NCBI RefSeq assembly: GCF_003071065.1
Contig: NZ_QCXX01000001.1
Span: forward strand, 558,001 to 622,000
Origin: Sphingobacterium athyrii
GTDB lineage: Bacteria; Bacteroidota; Bacteroidia; Sphingobacteriales; Sphingobacteriaceae
Reading direction: 5' to 3'
Length of the DNA stretch: 64,000 nt
The notes beneath the pieces are model-generated. The model saw only the letters and a list, made by a program, of their open reading frames with translations. It had not been told where the DNA came from and ran no database searches. The translations under genes and the position numbers were made by a program. Below are positions 56,474 through 64,000 of this stretch, in pieces. Every line of letters begins with the position of its first letter. Position 1 is the stretch's first letter.

Positions 56474-56533
56474 AGTAATTTTAAAGAACGATTTTTTATA
56501 AACTAATAAATAAGAACGATTTTGGGAAGAAGA

Positions 56534-57613
56534 CTATCTCTTGATTTTTTTAATATCTTGGATACGTTTCTCCGCAATGCGATTTGCCGCTTCAAAAGTA
56601 GAGATATTCTCCTCTTTTGATTTTTTCAACACGTCTCTGGTCGCATTATATATGTTTTTGATCACAAATTCTGTGTGATCCACTCCATAATTCTGAATTT
56701 CTGAATAACAGCTGATCAACGCACCTGCATTGATTAAATAGTCCGGTGCATACAATATACCTCGCTCATGAAGAATTGTACTTGTGGTTACCTCATCTTT
56801 CAGCTGGTTATTTGCCGAACCGGCAATTATTTTACATTGCATTTTTTGCGCCGATTCCGGATTTACCGTACCGCCCAATGCACAAGGAGAATAGACATCA
56901 AACTCATGATCGAATACTTCGTTGTATGGGATCGGCTCGGCTTTGTATTTCGCCGCCACCTTAAGCATTTTCTCCTCGGTAATATCACTCACGTAAACAC
57001 GTGCATTTTCTTCACGCAACATGGCGATCAATCGCTCACCAACGCTACCTACGCCGTGTACAATAACTTTTTTGCCTGCCACACTCTCCGATCCATACAA
57101 CTCTTTCAAGCAAGCTTTAATACCGAAATAAACACCTTGGGCTGCAAAAATTGATGTATCGCCAACCCCACTGCCGTGAATCGCTTTTGGCAAACCGGCA
57201 ACATGGTCAGTCTCCGTATAAATATATTCTAAATCACGCTGTGTCGTACCTACGTCCAAAGAAGCAATGAAATTACCGTTCAATCCTTCAATAAATTGGC
57301 CCAAACGGCGCAATAAAACCTCAGATTTGTCCAAACGGCTATTACCGATAATAACAGCACTTCCGCCACCTAAGTTCAATCCGGTGATCGCGGATTTATA
57401 GGTAATGGCCTTGGATAAACGTAAAGCATCCTCAATAGCTTCTTCTGTCGTTTCGTATGGCAACATACGAACCCCTCCTATTGCCGGACCCAATGTGGTA
57501 TCATGGATCGCAACAATAGCTTTTAAGCCCACTAATTCATCATTACAGAAAAATAAGTTTTGATGGCCAGACTGGCTCATCAATTCAAAAATAGAATTTT
57601 GAGATGTTGACAT
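56534..57613 (-). CDS. Leu/Phe/Val dehydrogenase-like protein with altered catalytic lysine
   Basis: The 359-residue protein is a Glu/Leu/Phe/Val dehydrogenase homologue that would deaminate branched-chain amino acids with NAD. HDTTLGPAIGGVRMLPY and ITYKSAITGLNLGGG carry the substrate Lys (Lys73), DVGTT at 120-124 the catalytic Asp, and VIVHGVGSVGERLIAML the Rossmann nucleotide site. However, residue 85, at the position of the catalytic Lys80 of LeuDH (motif GGGK), is Ser (codon AGT at 57359-57361). AAA or AAG to AGT needs two changes, so a single sequencing error is unlikely. The function may be altered. It is followed by nusB after 60 bp. Confidence 0.88.
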   Translation of the reverse strand: MSTSQNSIFELMSQSGHQNLFFCNDELVGLKAIVAIHDTTLGPAIGGVRMLPYETTEEAIEDALRLSKAITYKSAITGLNLGGGSAVIIGNSRLDKSEVLLRRLGQFIEGLNGNFIASLDVGTTQRDLEYIYTETDHVAGLPKAIHGSGVGDTSIFAAQGVYFGIKACLKELYGSESVAGKKVIVHGVGSVGERLIAMLREENARVYVSDITEEKMLKVAAKYKAEPIPYNEVFDHEFDVYSPCALGGTVNPESAQKMQCKIIAGSANNQLKDEVTTSTILHERGILYAPDYLINAGALISCYSEIQNYGVDHTEFVIKNIYNATRDVLKKSKEENISTFEAANRIAEKRIQDIKKIKR

Positions 57614-57659
57614 AAAATGTACTACTCTAATTTGTTTTAATTTTTTAAGGTACTTGATG

Positions 57660-57667
57660 CAAAAGTA
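57660..57667 (-). promoter_or_regulatory. TAnnTTTG box upstream of the dehydrogenase gene
   Basis: TACTTTTG on the minus strand lies 46 bp before the start codon. No TTG is present at 17-23 bp spacing. Confidence 0.4.
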
Positions 57668-57776
57668 GGAAAATTATTCGTTGTGCATAATATCTTTTTT
57701 TATCCAAGACTTAACATTTGATTTCCCAATGACAGTAATTTCATCGAAATATAAAGCAGAGTTGACGAATTAGTCC

Positions 57777-57784
57777 TATTTTTG
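57777..57784 (+). promoter_or_regulatory. TAnnTTTG box upstream of the ABC exporter gene
   Basis: TATTTTTG ends 10 bp before the ATG at 57795, which would give a leader of only a few bases. Confidence 0.5.
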
Positions 57785-57794
57785 TACCCATAAT

Positions 57795-59576
57795 ATGAAG
57801 GATCTCGCCTACTTAAATAAGTACTTTTATAAATACCGCTGGAAACTGATTCCGGGGGTGATTTTCGTTATCATTTCCAATTACTTTGGGGTACTCCCCG
57901 CTAAAGTAATTCGCGAAGCGTTTGACTTGGTACAAGAAAATATCTACCTCTATCGGCTATTCGATGGTTTTGACAGACAGGAACTTATTTACAAAGTATT
58001 TGGCACGAGCCTGCTATTCTTTGGTTTTGTCGTCCTGTTGCTCTCGCTCTTGCGCGGTATTTTCCTGTTCTTTATGCGGCAGACCATTATTCTGACCTCC
58101 CGGTATATCGAGTATGATCTTAAGAATGAGATTTACAACCACTATCAGGAGCTGAATTTCGGTTTTTTCCGCAAAAACAATACAGGTGATCTGATGAGCC
58201 GTGCAACAGAGGATGTCAACCAGGTCCGTAATTATCTGGGGCCGGCCATAATGTATGCCATTAATACTGTGGTCCTGTCCATTATGGTCATCTATGCCAT
58301 GTATAGCGTCAATGGAAGGCTTGCGACGTATGCGTTGGCACCGATACCTGTCTTATCGGTCATCATCCTTTTTGTCAATAAAATCATCAATAAGCGCAGC
58401 TTAAAAATCCAAAAACAGCTGGCAAACCTGTCCTCTTTTGTTCAGGAAACATTTGCAGGTATCCGTGTCATCAAGACCTATACCCGGGAGCAGAACAAAA
58501 TGCAGGCTTTTGAAAAGGAAAGTACGATTTACCGCAACACAGCACTGGATCTGGTTAAGGTACAGGCTGTTTTCTTTCCGCTTATCTTATTGCTGATCGG
58601 TCTCAGCACCGTCATCACCATCTATATCGGCGGTATTGAAGTTGCCAAGGGAACGGTCACTGCCGGAAACATCGCCGAATTTATTATCTATGTCAATCAA
58701 TTGACCTTTCCGGCCATGTCTTTAGCATGGGTGACCTCGCTGGTACAACGTGCCGCGGCATCACAAAAACGGATCAATGAGTTCCTTGAAACCCAATCGC
58801 CGATTGCCAATGGTCAAATAGATAAAGAAATCGCAGGTGAAATCAAGGTGGACAATATTTCATTCACCTATCCTGAAACGGGTATTCAAGCCATTAAAAA
58901 TATATCCTTCCAGGTTCCTATCGGAAAAACATTGGCTATTATTGGAAAAACTGGCTCCGGAAAATCTACGCTGGCCAACCTACTGCTACGCATGTATGAT
59001 ATAGACGAAGGCAATATTCAATACGACGGTATCGCATTAAAAGATCTCAATTTCAAAAATCTACGTCAGCAAATTGGCTTTGTCCCTCAGGATGTATTCT
59101 TATTTTCAGATACAATTGCCAATAACATCGGTTTCGGACTGGATCATTTCACGCAGGAACAGATCGAACAGGCGGCCAAGGACGCAGCCGTGTATGACAA
59201 TATCATCGCTTTTGACGAAGGCTTTGAAACGGCTGTGGGAGAGCGTGGTATCACGCTTTCGGGCGGTCAAAAACAACGGGTTTCCATCGCCAGAGCACTG
59301 GTAAAAGAACCAAACGTATTGATCTTTGATGACTGCTTATCTGCCGTGGACACCAAAACCGAGGAAACCATCTTACGCTCATTAAGTCGCATCATGAAGG
59401 GCAAAACCTGTATTTTTATTGCCCACCGGATTTCGACCATCAAAAATGCAGACCATATCCTTGTCATGGATCAGGGTGAAATTGTCGAACAGGGCACACA
59501 CCTTGAACTAATGGAGAAAAGAGGTGAATACTTTGAACTCCATGAAAAACAACTGCTGGAAAGCGTGGAAGGATAA
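57795..59576 (+). CDS. ABC transporter with fused permease and ATPase domains
   Basis: The 593-residue half-transporter has six membrane helices in the first 320 residues (exporter type I fold, with ELNFGFFRKNNTGDLMSRA as coupling segment). A nucleotide-binding domain follows: Walker A GKTGSGKST near 388, Q-loop FVPQDVFLF, signature TLSGGQKQR, Walker B VLIFDDCLSAVD and the switch His in IFIAHRIST. It functions as a homodimer or with a partner and resembles MsbA/MdlB-type lipid or drug exporters. It is monocistronic; the substrate is unknown. Confidence 0.95.
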   Translation: MKDLAYLNKYFYKYRWKLIPGVIFVIISNYFGVLPAKVIREAFDLVQENIYLYRLFDGFDRQELIYKVFGTSLLFFGFVVLLLSLLRGIFLFFMRQTIILTSRYIEYDLKNEIYNHYQELNFGFFRKNNTGDLMSRATEDVNQVRNYLGPAIMYAINTVVLSIMVIYAMYSVNGRLATYALAPIPVLSVIILFVNKIINKRSLKIQKQLANLSSFVQETFAGIRVIKTYTREQNKMQAFEKESTIYRNTALDLVKVQAVFFPLILLLIGLSTVITIYIGGIEVAKGTVTAGNIAEFIIYVNQLTFPAMSLAWVTSLVQRAAASQKRINEFLETQSPIANGQIDKEIAGEIKVDNISFTYPETGIQAIKNISFQVPIGKTLAIIGKTGSGKSTLANLLLRMYDIDEGNIQYDGIALKDLNFKNLRQQIGFVPQDVFLFSDTIANNIGFGLDHFTQEQIEQAAKDAAVYDNIIAFDEGFETAVGERGITLSGGQKQRVSIARALVKEPNVLIFDDCLSAVDTKTEETILRSLSRIMKGKTCIFIAHRISTIKNADHILVMDQGEIVEQGTHLELMEKRGEYFELHEKQLLESVEG

Positions 59577-59663
59577 GCTCAGGAGTCAAAAAATCATAGC
59601 GGTAACACTGCAAAAAATTAAATATCCCTGAATTCAGCTAATGAAAACGGGGATTATCTCTTC

Positions 59664-59671
59664 TACATTTG
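59664..59671 (+). promoter_or_regulatory. TAnnTTTG box upstream of the DUF4870-like gene
   Basis: TACATTTG lies 43 bp before the ATG at 59715. No TTG at the expected distance is obvious. Confidence 0.4.
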
Positions 59672-59714
59672 CCTTATACATTTTTTATAGCAAACTTTTT
59701 ATTGTATAAGTATC

Positions 59715-60059
59715 ATGGAGAGAAACCAAGTGCAGAGCACATCATCAAATGACGGTAAGACCGTTGCTATCATTTCTTATTTAACCCTAATTGGTCTGAT
59801 TGCAGCCATCATCATGAACAATAAGGAAAAGACTTCTTTAGGTCAGTTCCACATCAGACAGAGTATCGGTATTACCGTCACAGGAATTGCATTGGGCCTA
59901 TTGCGCTTTATCCCCGGTATCGGTGAAATAATCATGAGTGCTGTTGGTATAATTTTGCTTATCGCTCTTATATTAGGTTTGATTGCGGCATTCTCGGGTG
60001 AGAAAAAAGCCCTTCCTTTTATTGGAGAAAAATATCAGCAATGGTTTGATATGGTTTAA
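59715..60059 (+). CDS. DUF4870/Tic20-like small membrane protein
   Basis: The 114-residue protein has a polar N terminus, then three hydrophobic helices. TVAIISYLTLIGLIAAIIMN, FHIRQSIGITVTGIALGLL and the final IILLIALILGLIAAFSGEK separated by short loops match the DUF4870 layout. The His-x-Arg-Gln pattern in the first loop is typical. These proteins are of unknown function in the inner membrane. It has its own promoter-like box and is followed by a complex terminator structure. Confidence 0.8.
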   Translation: MERNQVQSTSSNDGKTVAIISYLTLIGLIAAIIMNNKEKTSLGQFHIRQSIGITVTGIALGLLRFIPGIGEIIMSAVGIILLIALILGLIAAFSGEKKALPFIGEKYQQWFDMV

Positions 60060-60086
60060 TCAGATCTTATTTAGCCCCTATTTTAG

Positions 60087-60175
60087 AAAAAAGGCTGTTC
60101 AAAAAACTAGCATGAACCTCAAAAGTAAGATAAATACTTTTGACGGCCAGTTCAGACTTTGAGTAGCCTTTTTTA
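60087..60175. terminator. Large branched hairpin between convergent genes
   Basis: AAAAAAGGCT (60087-60096) pairs with AGCCTTTTTT (60164-60173). Inside the 67-nt interval are GTTC/GAAC (60097-60100, 60114-60117) and a perfect CAAAAGTA / TACTTTTG stem (60120-60127, 60135-60142). It fits a bidirectional terminator with unusual internal structure. Confidence 0.6.
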
Positions 60176-60188
60176 TTACTGTGTCAGA

Positions 60189-61433
60189 TCACTTGATACC
60201 CCCTGCTGTCTGTAACATTTTTTCTTCTTTGAAAAAAACAGCGAACAGGAGTAGACAGAAAAATGAAATTCCAGCCGGTATAAACCATAGGTATTCCCAG
60301 AATTGTTCGGCATAAGCCACTTTGAGATAATCAGAAACCCCACCGGCAACCCAGAACCCGATCAGCATCCCCACACCATACATGGCAATCGTGATCAGCC
60401 CCTGTGCCGAAGCTTTATATTTTTCACCAGCAATCCGATCGGTATAGATCTGTCCGACGACAAACATAAAGTCATAGCAGATTCCATGTAGAACGATTCC
60501 TAAGATAAGTAGAAAAGCCTTTTCCTGTCCATCCCCAAAAGCAAAGAACAGATACCGCAATGCCCATGCGGCAATGCCCAATAAAATCATTTTCTTATAG
60601 CCCAAACGTCTAAAGAAAAATGGAATCAACAGCAAACAGATCGCTTCTGAAAACTGCCCCAATGCCATTTTTGCGGTTGGATTTGCCATACCGACATTGA
60701 CCAAAAAGGGGTTGGCATTTTGATAATAAAACGAAATCGGAATGCAGATCACTATGGCCGTAACAAAAAAGATCAAGAAACTCTTTTGTTTTAACAGCCC
60801 CAGCGCATCCAGCCCGATGGCTTTTCCAAAATCAAATTTTTCGTCTTTTACCCGTATCTGCGGTGGAGTTTTAGGAAGAAACAAGCTAAATAGCGCCAAA
60901 AGCACGGAACAGACAGCACCCATAATAAAGGTATTATGCAAGGCTCCCCGGCTTATTGCCTCGGGACTATCCCAGCGGAATAGATAGCTGATCACAAGAC
61001 CTGAACAGATCCAGCCGATTGTTCCCCATACCCGGATTCCCGGGAAATACTTTTTTGCATCCGCGATATGTCGAAAAGCAATACCATTGGAAAGTGAAAG
61101 TGACGACATATAGGCCATAAAATAAACAAAGACGTAGGGGTAAAAATGGCTGGCATCGGGTGCTTGAGACATCCCATAAAGCAAAGCCGCCCCCAAGAGG
61201 TGTAAAACCGCGAGCACCCGCTCCGCATTAAAATAACGGTCTGCGACAAAACCAACAAAAAAAGGGGCAAATACTGCACCCAGCGACTGCGTAGAAAATA
61301 TATTGGCAACTTCCATTCCCGATGCATTCAGGGATTTGATCAGATAGGTACCTAAAGTAACAAACCAGGCTCCTTTGATAAAATATTCCAAAAACATCAT
61401 CAGGGATAACTGGAGGCGTAAGGTAAGCGTCAT
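60189..61433 (-). CDS. MFS transporter of the nucleoside:H+ symporter type
   Basis: The 414-residue protein has 12 predicted helices. LSLMMFLEYFIKGAWFVTLG at the start, FFVGFVADRYFNAERVLAVL (MFS motif A region) and IRVWGTIGWICSGLVISYLF near residue 135 are features of the NupG/XapB-like family. The natural substrate could be nucleosides, but in this context, downstream of genes for dipeptide and D-amino-acid breakdown, a different small metabolite is possible. It follows the dipeptidase gene after 147 bp containing a hairpin. Confidence 0.85.
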   Translation of the reverse strand: MTLTLRLQLSLMMFLEYFIKGAWFVTLGTYLIKSLNASGMEVANIFSTQSLGAVFAPFFVGFVADRYFNAERVLAVLHLLGAALLYGMSQAPDASHFYPYVFVYFMAYMSSLSLSNGIAFRHIADAKKYFPGIRVWGTIGWICSGLVISYLFRWDSPEAISRGALHNTFIMGAVCSVLLALFSLFLPKTPPQIRVKDEKFDFGKAIGLDALGLLKQKSFLIFFVTAIVICIPISFYYQNANPFLVNVGMANPTAKMALGQFSEAICLLLIPFFFRRLGYKKMILLGIAAWALRYLFFAFGDGQEKAFLLILGIVLHGICYDFMFVVGQIYTDRIAGEKYKASAQGLITIAMYGVGMLIGFWVAGGVSDYLKVAYAEQFWEYLWFIPAGISFFCLLLFAVFFKEEKMLQTAGGIK

Positions 61434-61493
61434 AACGGTTTAGAATTGTTTCTGTTTACGAATATATCATTTATTTCGAAGACATATCTATCG

Positions 61494-61527
61494 GGTAAGC
61501 AGGCCCTTTTGTAACGATCTGCTTACC
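61494..61527. other. Hairpin between dipeptidase and MFS transporter genes
   Basis: GGTAAGCAG (61494-61502) and CTGCTTACC (61519-61527) form a perfect 9-bp stem with a 16-nt loop. No T-tract follows on the minus strand, the direction of the flanking genes. It could be an mRNA processing or attenuation element. Confidence 0.45.
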
Positions 61528-61580
61528 GTAATCCCTTTTTTCTGTCATCAAATAGTTAACTTGAAGCTGCTGCCCTCTTA

Positions 61581-62672
61581 TTACTCCGGCAGGGCCTTCC
61601 GCATAAAATCCAACCAGTTTTGACTGGCAATTTTTGTCAGATCAGCATCGCTGTACCCGCGCTGCTTCAATAAGTCAAAAACCTTTTGGATATCAGCAAT
61701 GGTCTCCAGATCATAAGGACATTGCTCCCGGCCGAACGCCCCATCTAAATCACTTCCTACGCCAACATGATTGACATTGCCAGCCAATTGGCAGATATGA
61801 TCGATGTTATCGGCCATAATTTCCATCGAGCAGTTGCTGGATTTCGGGTCAGATGTACCGCGCACCCAGTTGGGCACCATCATCCAGGCATCCAAAGCAA
61901 CGCCGATAACAGCTCCCTTGTCCACTAAAATCCTGATCATCTCATCGCTGAACTGCCGATTGTGATCCACAAACTTCCGGCAATTGTTGTGGCTGGCCCA
62001 GATCGCACCGCCATACTGTCCCATGGCATCCCAAAAAGCATCGTCATTGAGATGTGTGGCATCCAGAATCATGCCCAATCGTTCCATTTCCTTCAATAAC
62101 TGCACCCCTTGCGCATTGAGCTTACCGGAGGAATCGGTTCCATTCGCATACCTCCCCGGCCCATAATGCGCCGGGCCGATCGCCCGCAAACCATAATTAT
62201 AGGCGACTTCCACATAACTGACATCCACCAAAGAATCGGCACCTTCCAGACTCAACAAGTAACCGATGGGCTTATTTGAATGATCCGTTCCCTGAGACCA
62301 CAATGCACGATGTTGATCCAAATCGGCCTTTGTTTTGATCATCTTCATGTGCCCGTCAGCTTCCATGGCCTTGTACCAGGCTAATTGTCCCTGTGTCTGC
62401 GCCCAGGCCTGCTCTGCTGAATACCAGCCTGGCAATGGACTATCGGGGCGAACAAAGCGCGCAATCTGCGTTGCCACGACCATACCGATATTCCCCTTGC
62501 GTAGTTCGTCAAAAGTAACCGTCGCTTTTGCCCGGTCGGGTTTATCGTTCATACCCTCCTCCCGCCGGTTCAATTCCTGAATGGGCAGCCGGAGATCCCG
62601 GTTCCATTCCATGGCGTTCATGCTCAAATCGAGGTGTGCATCAACCACAAAAGGCATTTCAAATTCGTACAT
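61581..62672 (-). CDS. Membrane dipeptidase (peptidase family M19)
   Basis: The 363-residue enzyme has the zinc ligands of the M19 family: VVDAHLDLSM (His and Asp near residues 12-14), the bridging Glu in LLSLEGADSLV near 148, ATHLND and the Asp in GVGSDLDGAFG near 310. M19 enzymes hydrolyse a wide range of dipeptides, including those with a D-residue at the C terminus. No signal peptide is present, so it acts in the cytoplasm. It starts 1 bp after the stop of the PLP enzyme gene, so the two are co-translated, consistent with release of D-amino acids for the PLP enzyme. Confidence 0.92.
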   Translation of the reverse strand: MYEFEMPFVVDAHLDLSMNAMEWNRDLRLPIQELNRREEGMNDKPDRAKATVTFDELRKGNIGMVVATQIARFVRPDSPLPGWYSAEQAWAQTQGQLAWYKAMEADGHMKMIKTKADLDQHRALWSQGTDHSNKPIGYLLSLEGADSLVDVSYVEVAYNYGLRAIGPAHYGPGRYANGTDSSGKLNAQGVQLLKEMERLGMILDATHLNDDAFWDAMGQYGGAIWASHNNCRKFVDHNRQFSDEMIRILVDKGAVIGVALDAWMMVPNWVRGTSDPKSSNCSMEIMADNIDHICQLAGNVNHVGVGSDLDGAFGREQCPYDLETIADIQKVFDLLKQRGYSDADLTKIASQNWLDFMRKALPE

Positions 62673-62673
62673 A

Positions 62674-63780
62674 TCAATAATTTATCTTTTTACTTCGAGC
62701 CAATACCTTCCAGACCCGATCAGTAGCTCCTTTATCAACTACCTGCACCTCGTCATAACAGGCGACTGTCGGACAGATGTGCCGTGGCACACAATATAGC
62801 TCATCGCCAATCTTAAAATCGGTACTGTCCCGCACTTCAACGACAAGGTGCTCCTCACTCTGCATTTTGATCGTTTCGATCCGCCGGTCAAAAAATTTGA
62901 CACGGGGCTGCGGCGATTCACTTGCAACGGACTTGTAACCCAGATCCAGACACAGATGCTTATGATCCACGATGGAAACAACACGTGTCAGCAACACAGC
63001 GGCTACCAGAAAGTCCTGTTCGGCATAATTTTCGGCGTAACCAAAATCCCAGAACACAAAGGTTCCGGGACTGCATTCCACATCATCACGTTCGGCATGG
63101 AACGGAAAACTGGGTGATCCGCCGATCACCTTTGTCAGCGGTGTAGAAGTAGAACCCTGCGCCATCAGATAGACCATTTCAAGTACACGATATGTCTGCT
63201 GGCTTTGTTGTTCACGAACTTGATGATCTTTATCATGAATATGTCCATCATAGCCATGTACACCCATCAAATGAATGCCATCAAGCAACTGAATATCAAG
63301 CACAAGACGCTCTATTTGGGCGATAGAAGCCCCGGTACGTCCCATACCGACATTAACATCGATGTAAATTGCAAGAGGCCTACCATTTTGCAGCCCTCGC
63401 GCTGATAGCTCATGCGCCGAATCGGCATTGTCTACCAGACAGGCATAATGTGTATTGGGAAATGCTTCGATCAAATGTAGCAAACGGTCTATCTTTGGTC
63501 CTACTGGCTGATAAGCCAATAAAACATCCTTCGCTCCGACCATACCAAGAAGTTCGGCTTCAGCGATGGTCGCGCATTTGAATTTGCTGATCCCGCTGTC
63601 CAACAATAACTGACAAACCTCCCTACATTTGTTGGTTTTGATATGTGGCCGTAAACGGCCGGCATCCCCATTGACAAATTTCAGTGCCCTTTCTATATTC
63701 CGAACAATACGATCAGGATACACCAGCAGTGCCGGGGAATCTACCTGATCCGCATTTTGTACCCGATACCAATTTTCCAT
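62674..63780 (-). CDS. D-threonine aldolase / D-serine dehydratase-like PLP enzyme
   Basis: The 368-residue protein has a fold-type III PLP domain like alanine racemase. DSPALLVYPDRIVRNIERAL is followed by RPHIKTNKCREV with the PLP-binding Lys48, and the barrel strands are conserved (IYIDVNVGMGRTG near 140). The C-terminal domain has the metal pair His334-x-Cys336 in VPRHICPTVACYDEV. D-threonine aldolases and eukaryotic-type D-serine dehydratases share this build. The adjacent RidA gene favours a dehydratase, because RidA removes the enamine by-product of that reaction; this is inference. Confidence 0.9.
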   Translation of the reverse strand: MENWYRVQNADQVDSPALLVYPDRIVRNIERALKFVNGDAGRLRPHIKTNKCREVCQLLLDSGISKFKCATIAEAELLGMVGAKDVLLAYQPVGPKIDRLLHLIEAFPNTHYACLVDNADSAHELSARGLQNGRPLAIYIDVNVGMGRTGASIAQIERLVLDIQLLDGIHLMGVHGYDGHIHDKDHQVREQQSQQTYRVLEMVYLMAQGSTSTPLTKVIGGSPSFPFHAERDDVECSPGTFVFWDFGYAENYAEQDFLVAAVLLTRVVSIVDHKHLCLDLGYKSVASESPQPRVKFFDRRIETIKMQSEEHLVVEVRDSTDFKIGDELYCVPRHICPTVACYDEVQVVDKGATDRVWKVLARSKKINY

Positions 63781-63790
63781 AATCCACCGA

Positions 63791-64000
63791 TTAATATAAC
63801 TCGAATAGCGCTTCTATTTCAACAGGGATATTATCCGGTAAAGAGCCAAATCCGACCGCACTACGTGTACCGATTCCATTTTCCTCCCCCCATACCGCAG
63901 CGAACAACTCACTACAGCCATTGATTACCCCAGGATGATACAGAAAATCGGATGTACAGTTGACCATACCCAATACTTTAATAACCCGTTTAATTTTATT
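63791..64000 (-). CDS. RidA/YjgF-family enamine deaminase, 5' part outside the window
   Basis: The frame is open to the window end, so only the last 69 residues are seen. VIKVLGMVNCTSDFLYHPGV, NGCSELFAAVWGEENG and the C-terminal RSAVGFGSLPDNIPVEIEAL match the longer RidA subfamily, with the conserved Arg of the active site in TRSAVGFGSLP. RidA proteins hydrolyse reactive 2-aminoacrylate-type intermediates made by PLP enzymes. The gene precedes the PLP enzyme by 10 bp and is part of the same operon. Confidence 0.92.
   Translation of the reverse strand, partial: NKIKRVIKVLGMVNCTSDFLYHPGVINGCSELFAAVWGEENGIGTRSAVGFGSLPDNIPVEIEALFELY

Overview
The window reads as chromosomal DNA of a Bacteroidota bacterium, most likely family Sphingobacteriaceae (Sphingobacterium-like). 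The support is the gene families (LytTR regulator, NodT-type efflux lipoproteins, a 315-residue NusB, DUF1573, DUF6266 and DUF6965 proteins, a short AMP nucleosidase, a Leu/Phe/Val-type dehydrogenase) and promoter boxes of the Bacteroidota form TAnnTTTG. No rRNA, tRNA, CRISPR array, transposase or integrase was found. Assignments come from reading the sequence only; no database search was run.

Layout. 1-6.5 kb: the end of a LytTR response regulator, then a complete RND efflux operon (adaptor, pump, outer-membrane factor). 6.8-14.3 kb: single genes for a DMT transporter, a VOC protein, a DEAD-box helicase, NhaA, small and secreted proteins, and an ABC-F ATPase. 14.4-20.3 kb: a phosphatase/nuclease-fold protein, a tightly packed glycosyltransferase / LPG-synthase-like membrane protein / glycosyltransferase operon, and a convergent fatty acid hydroxylase. 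20.4-25.2 kb: a TetR-controlled EmrAB-TolC-like operon whose promoter carries two operator palindromes. 25.4-26.3 kb: a DoxX gene behind a truncated VOC gene, with a tandem operator upstream. 26.3-32.2 kb: a TPR-containing secreted protein, holA, a solitary HsdR_N-type nuclease domain, clpP-clpX and AMP nucleosidase. 32.6-38.5 kb: a second, paralogous RND operon. 38.5-43.1 kb: a stand-alone receiver, YwbE, and an rseP-dxr-membrane protein operon. 43.5-48.6 kb: a DUF4274-like protein, a 57-residue membrane protein, a DPP-IV-like peptidase, dinB and an anchored hypothetical protein. 48.7-57.6 kb: leucine-type dehydrogenase, nusB, DUF1573, yajC, then a 3.5-kb accessory segment (DUF6266 protein, toxin-antitoxin pair, BtrH_N-type protein, small ORFs), then ybbR, coaE and a metallo-beta-lactamase-fold nuclease. 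57.8-64 kb: an ABC exporter, a DUF4870-like protein, and a catabolic group (MFS transporter, membrane dipeptidase, D-threonine aldolase/D-serine dehydratase-like enzyme, RidA).

How the genes work together. Three separate three-component export systems (two RND, one EmrAB-like) point to strong envelope efflux capacity. The glycosyltransferase operon probably makes a membrane glycolipid. RidA next to a PLP enzyme and a dipeptidase suggests breakdown of D-amino acids or dipeptides through reactive enamine intermediates. The most unusual points are the accessory segment that appears to split a normally contiguous nusB-yajC-ybbR-coaE block, a serine at the catalytic-lysine position of the leucine dehydrogenase-like protein, the precise operator architecture of two promoters, four genes whose promoter box lies only 3-4 nt before the start codon (possible leaderless mRNAs), and a four-copy 11-bp repeat framed by an inverted repeat.
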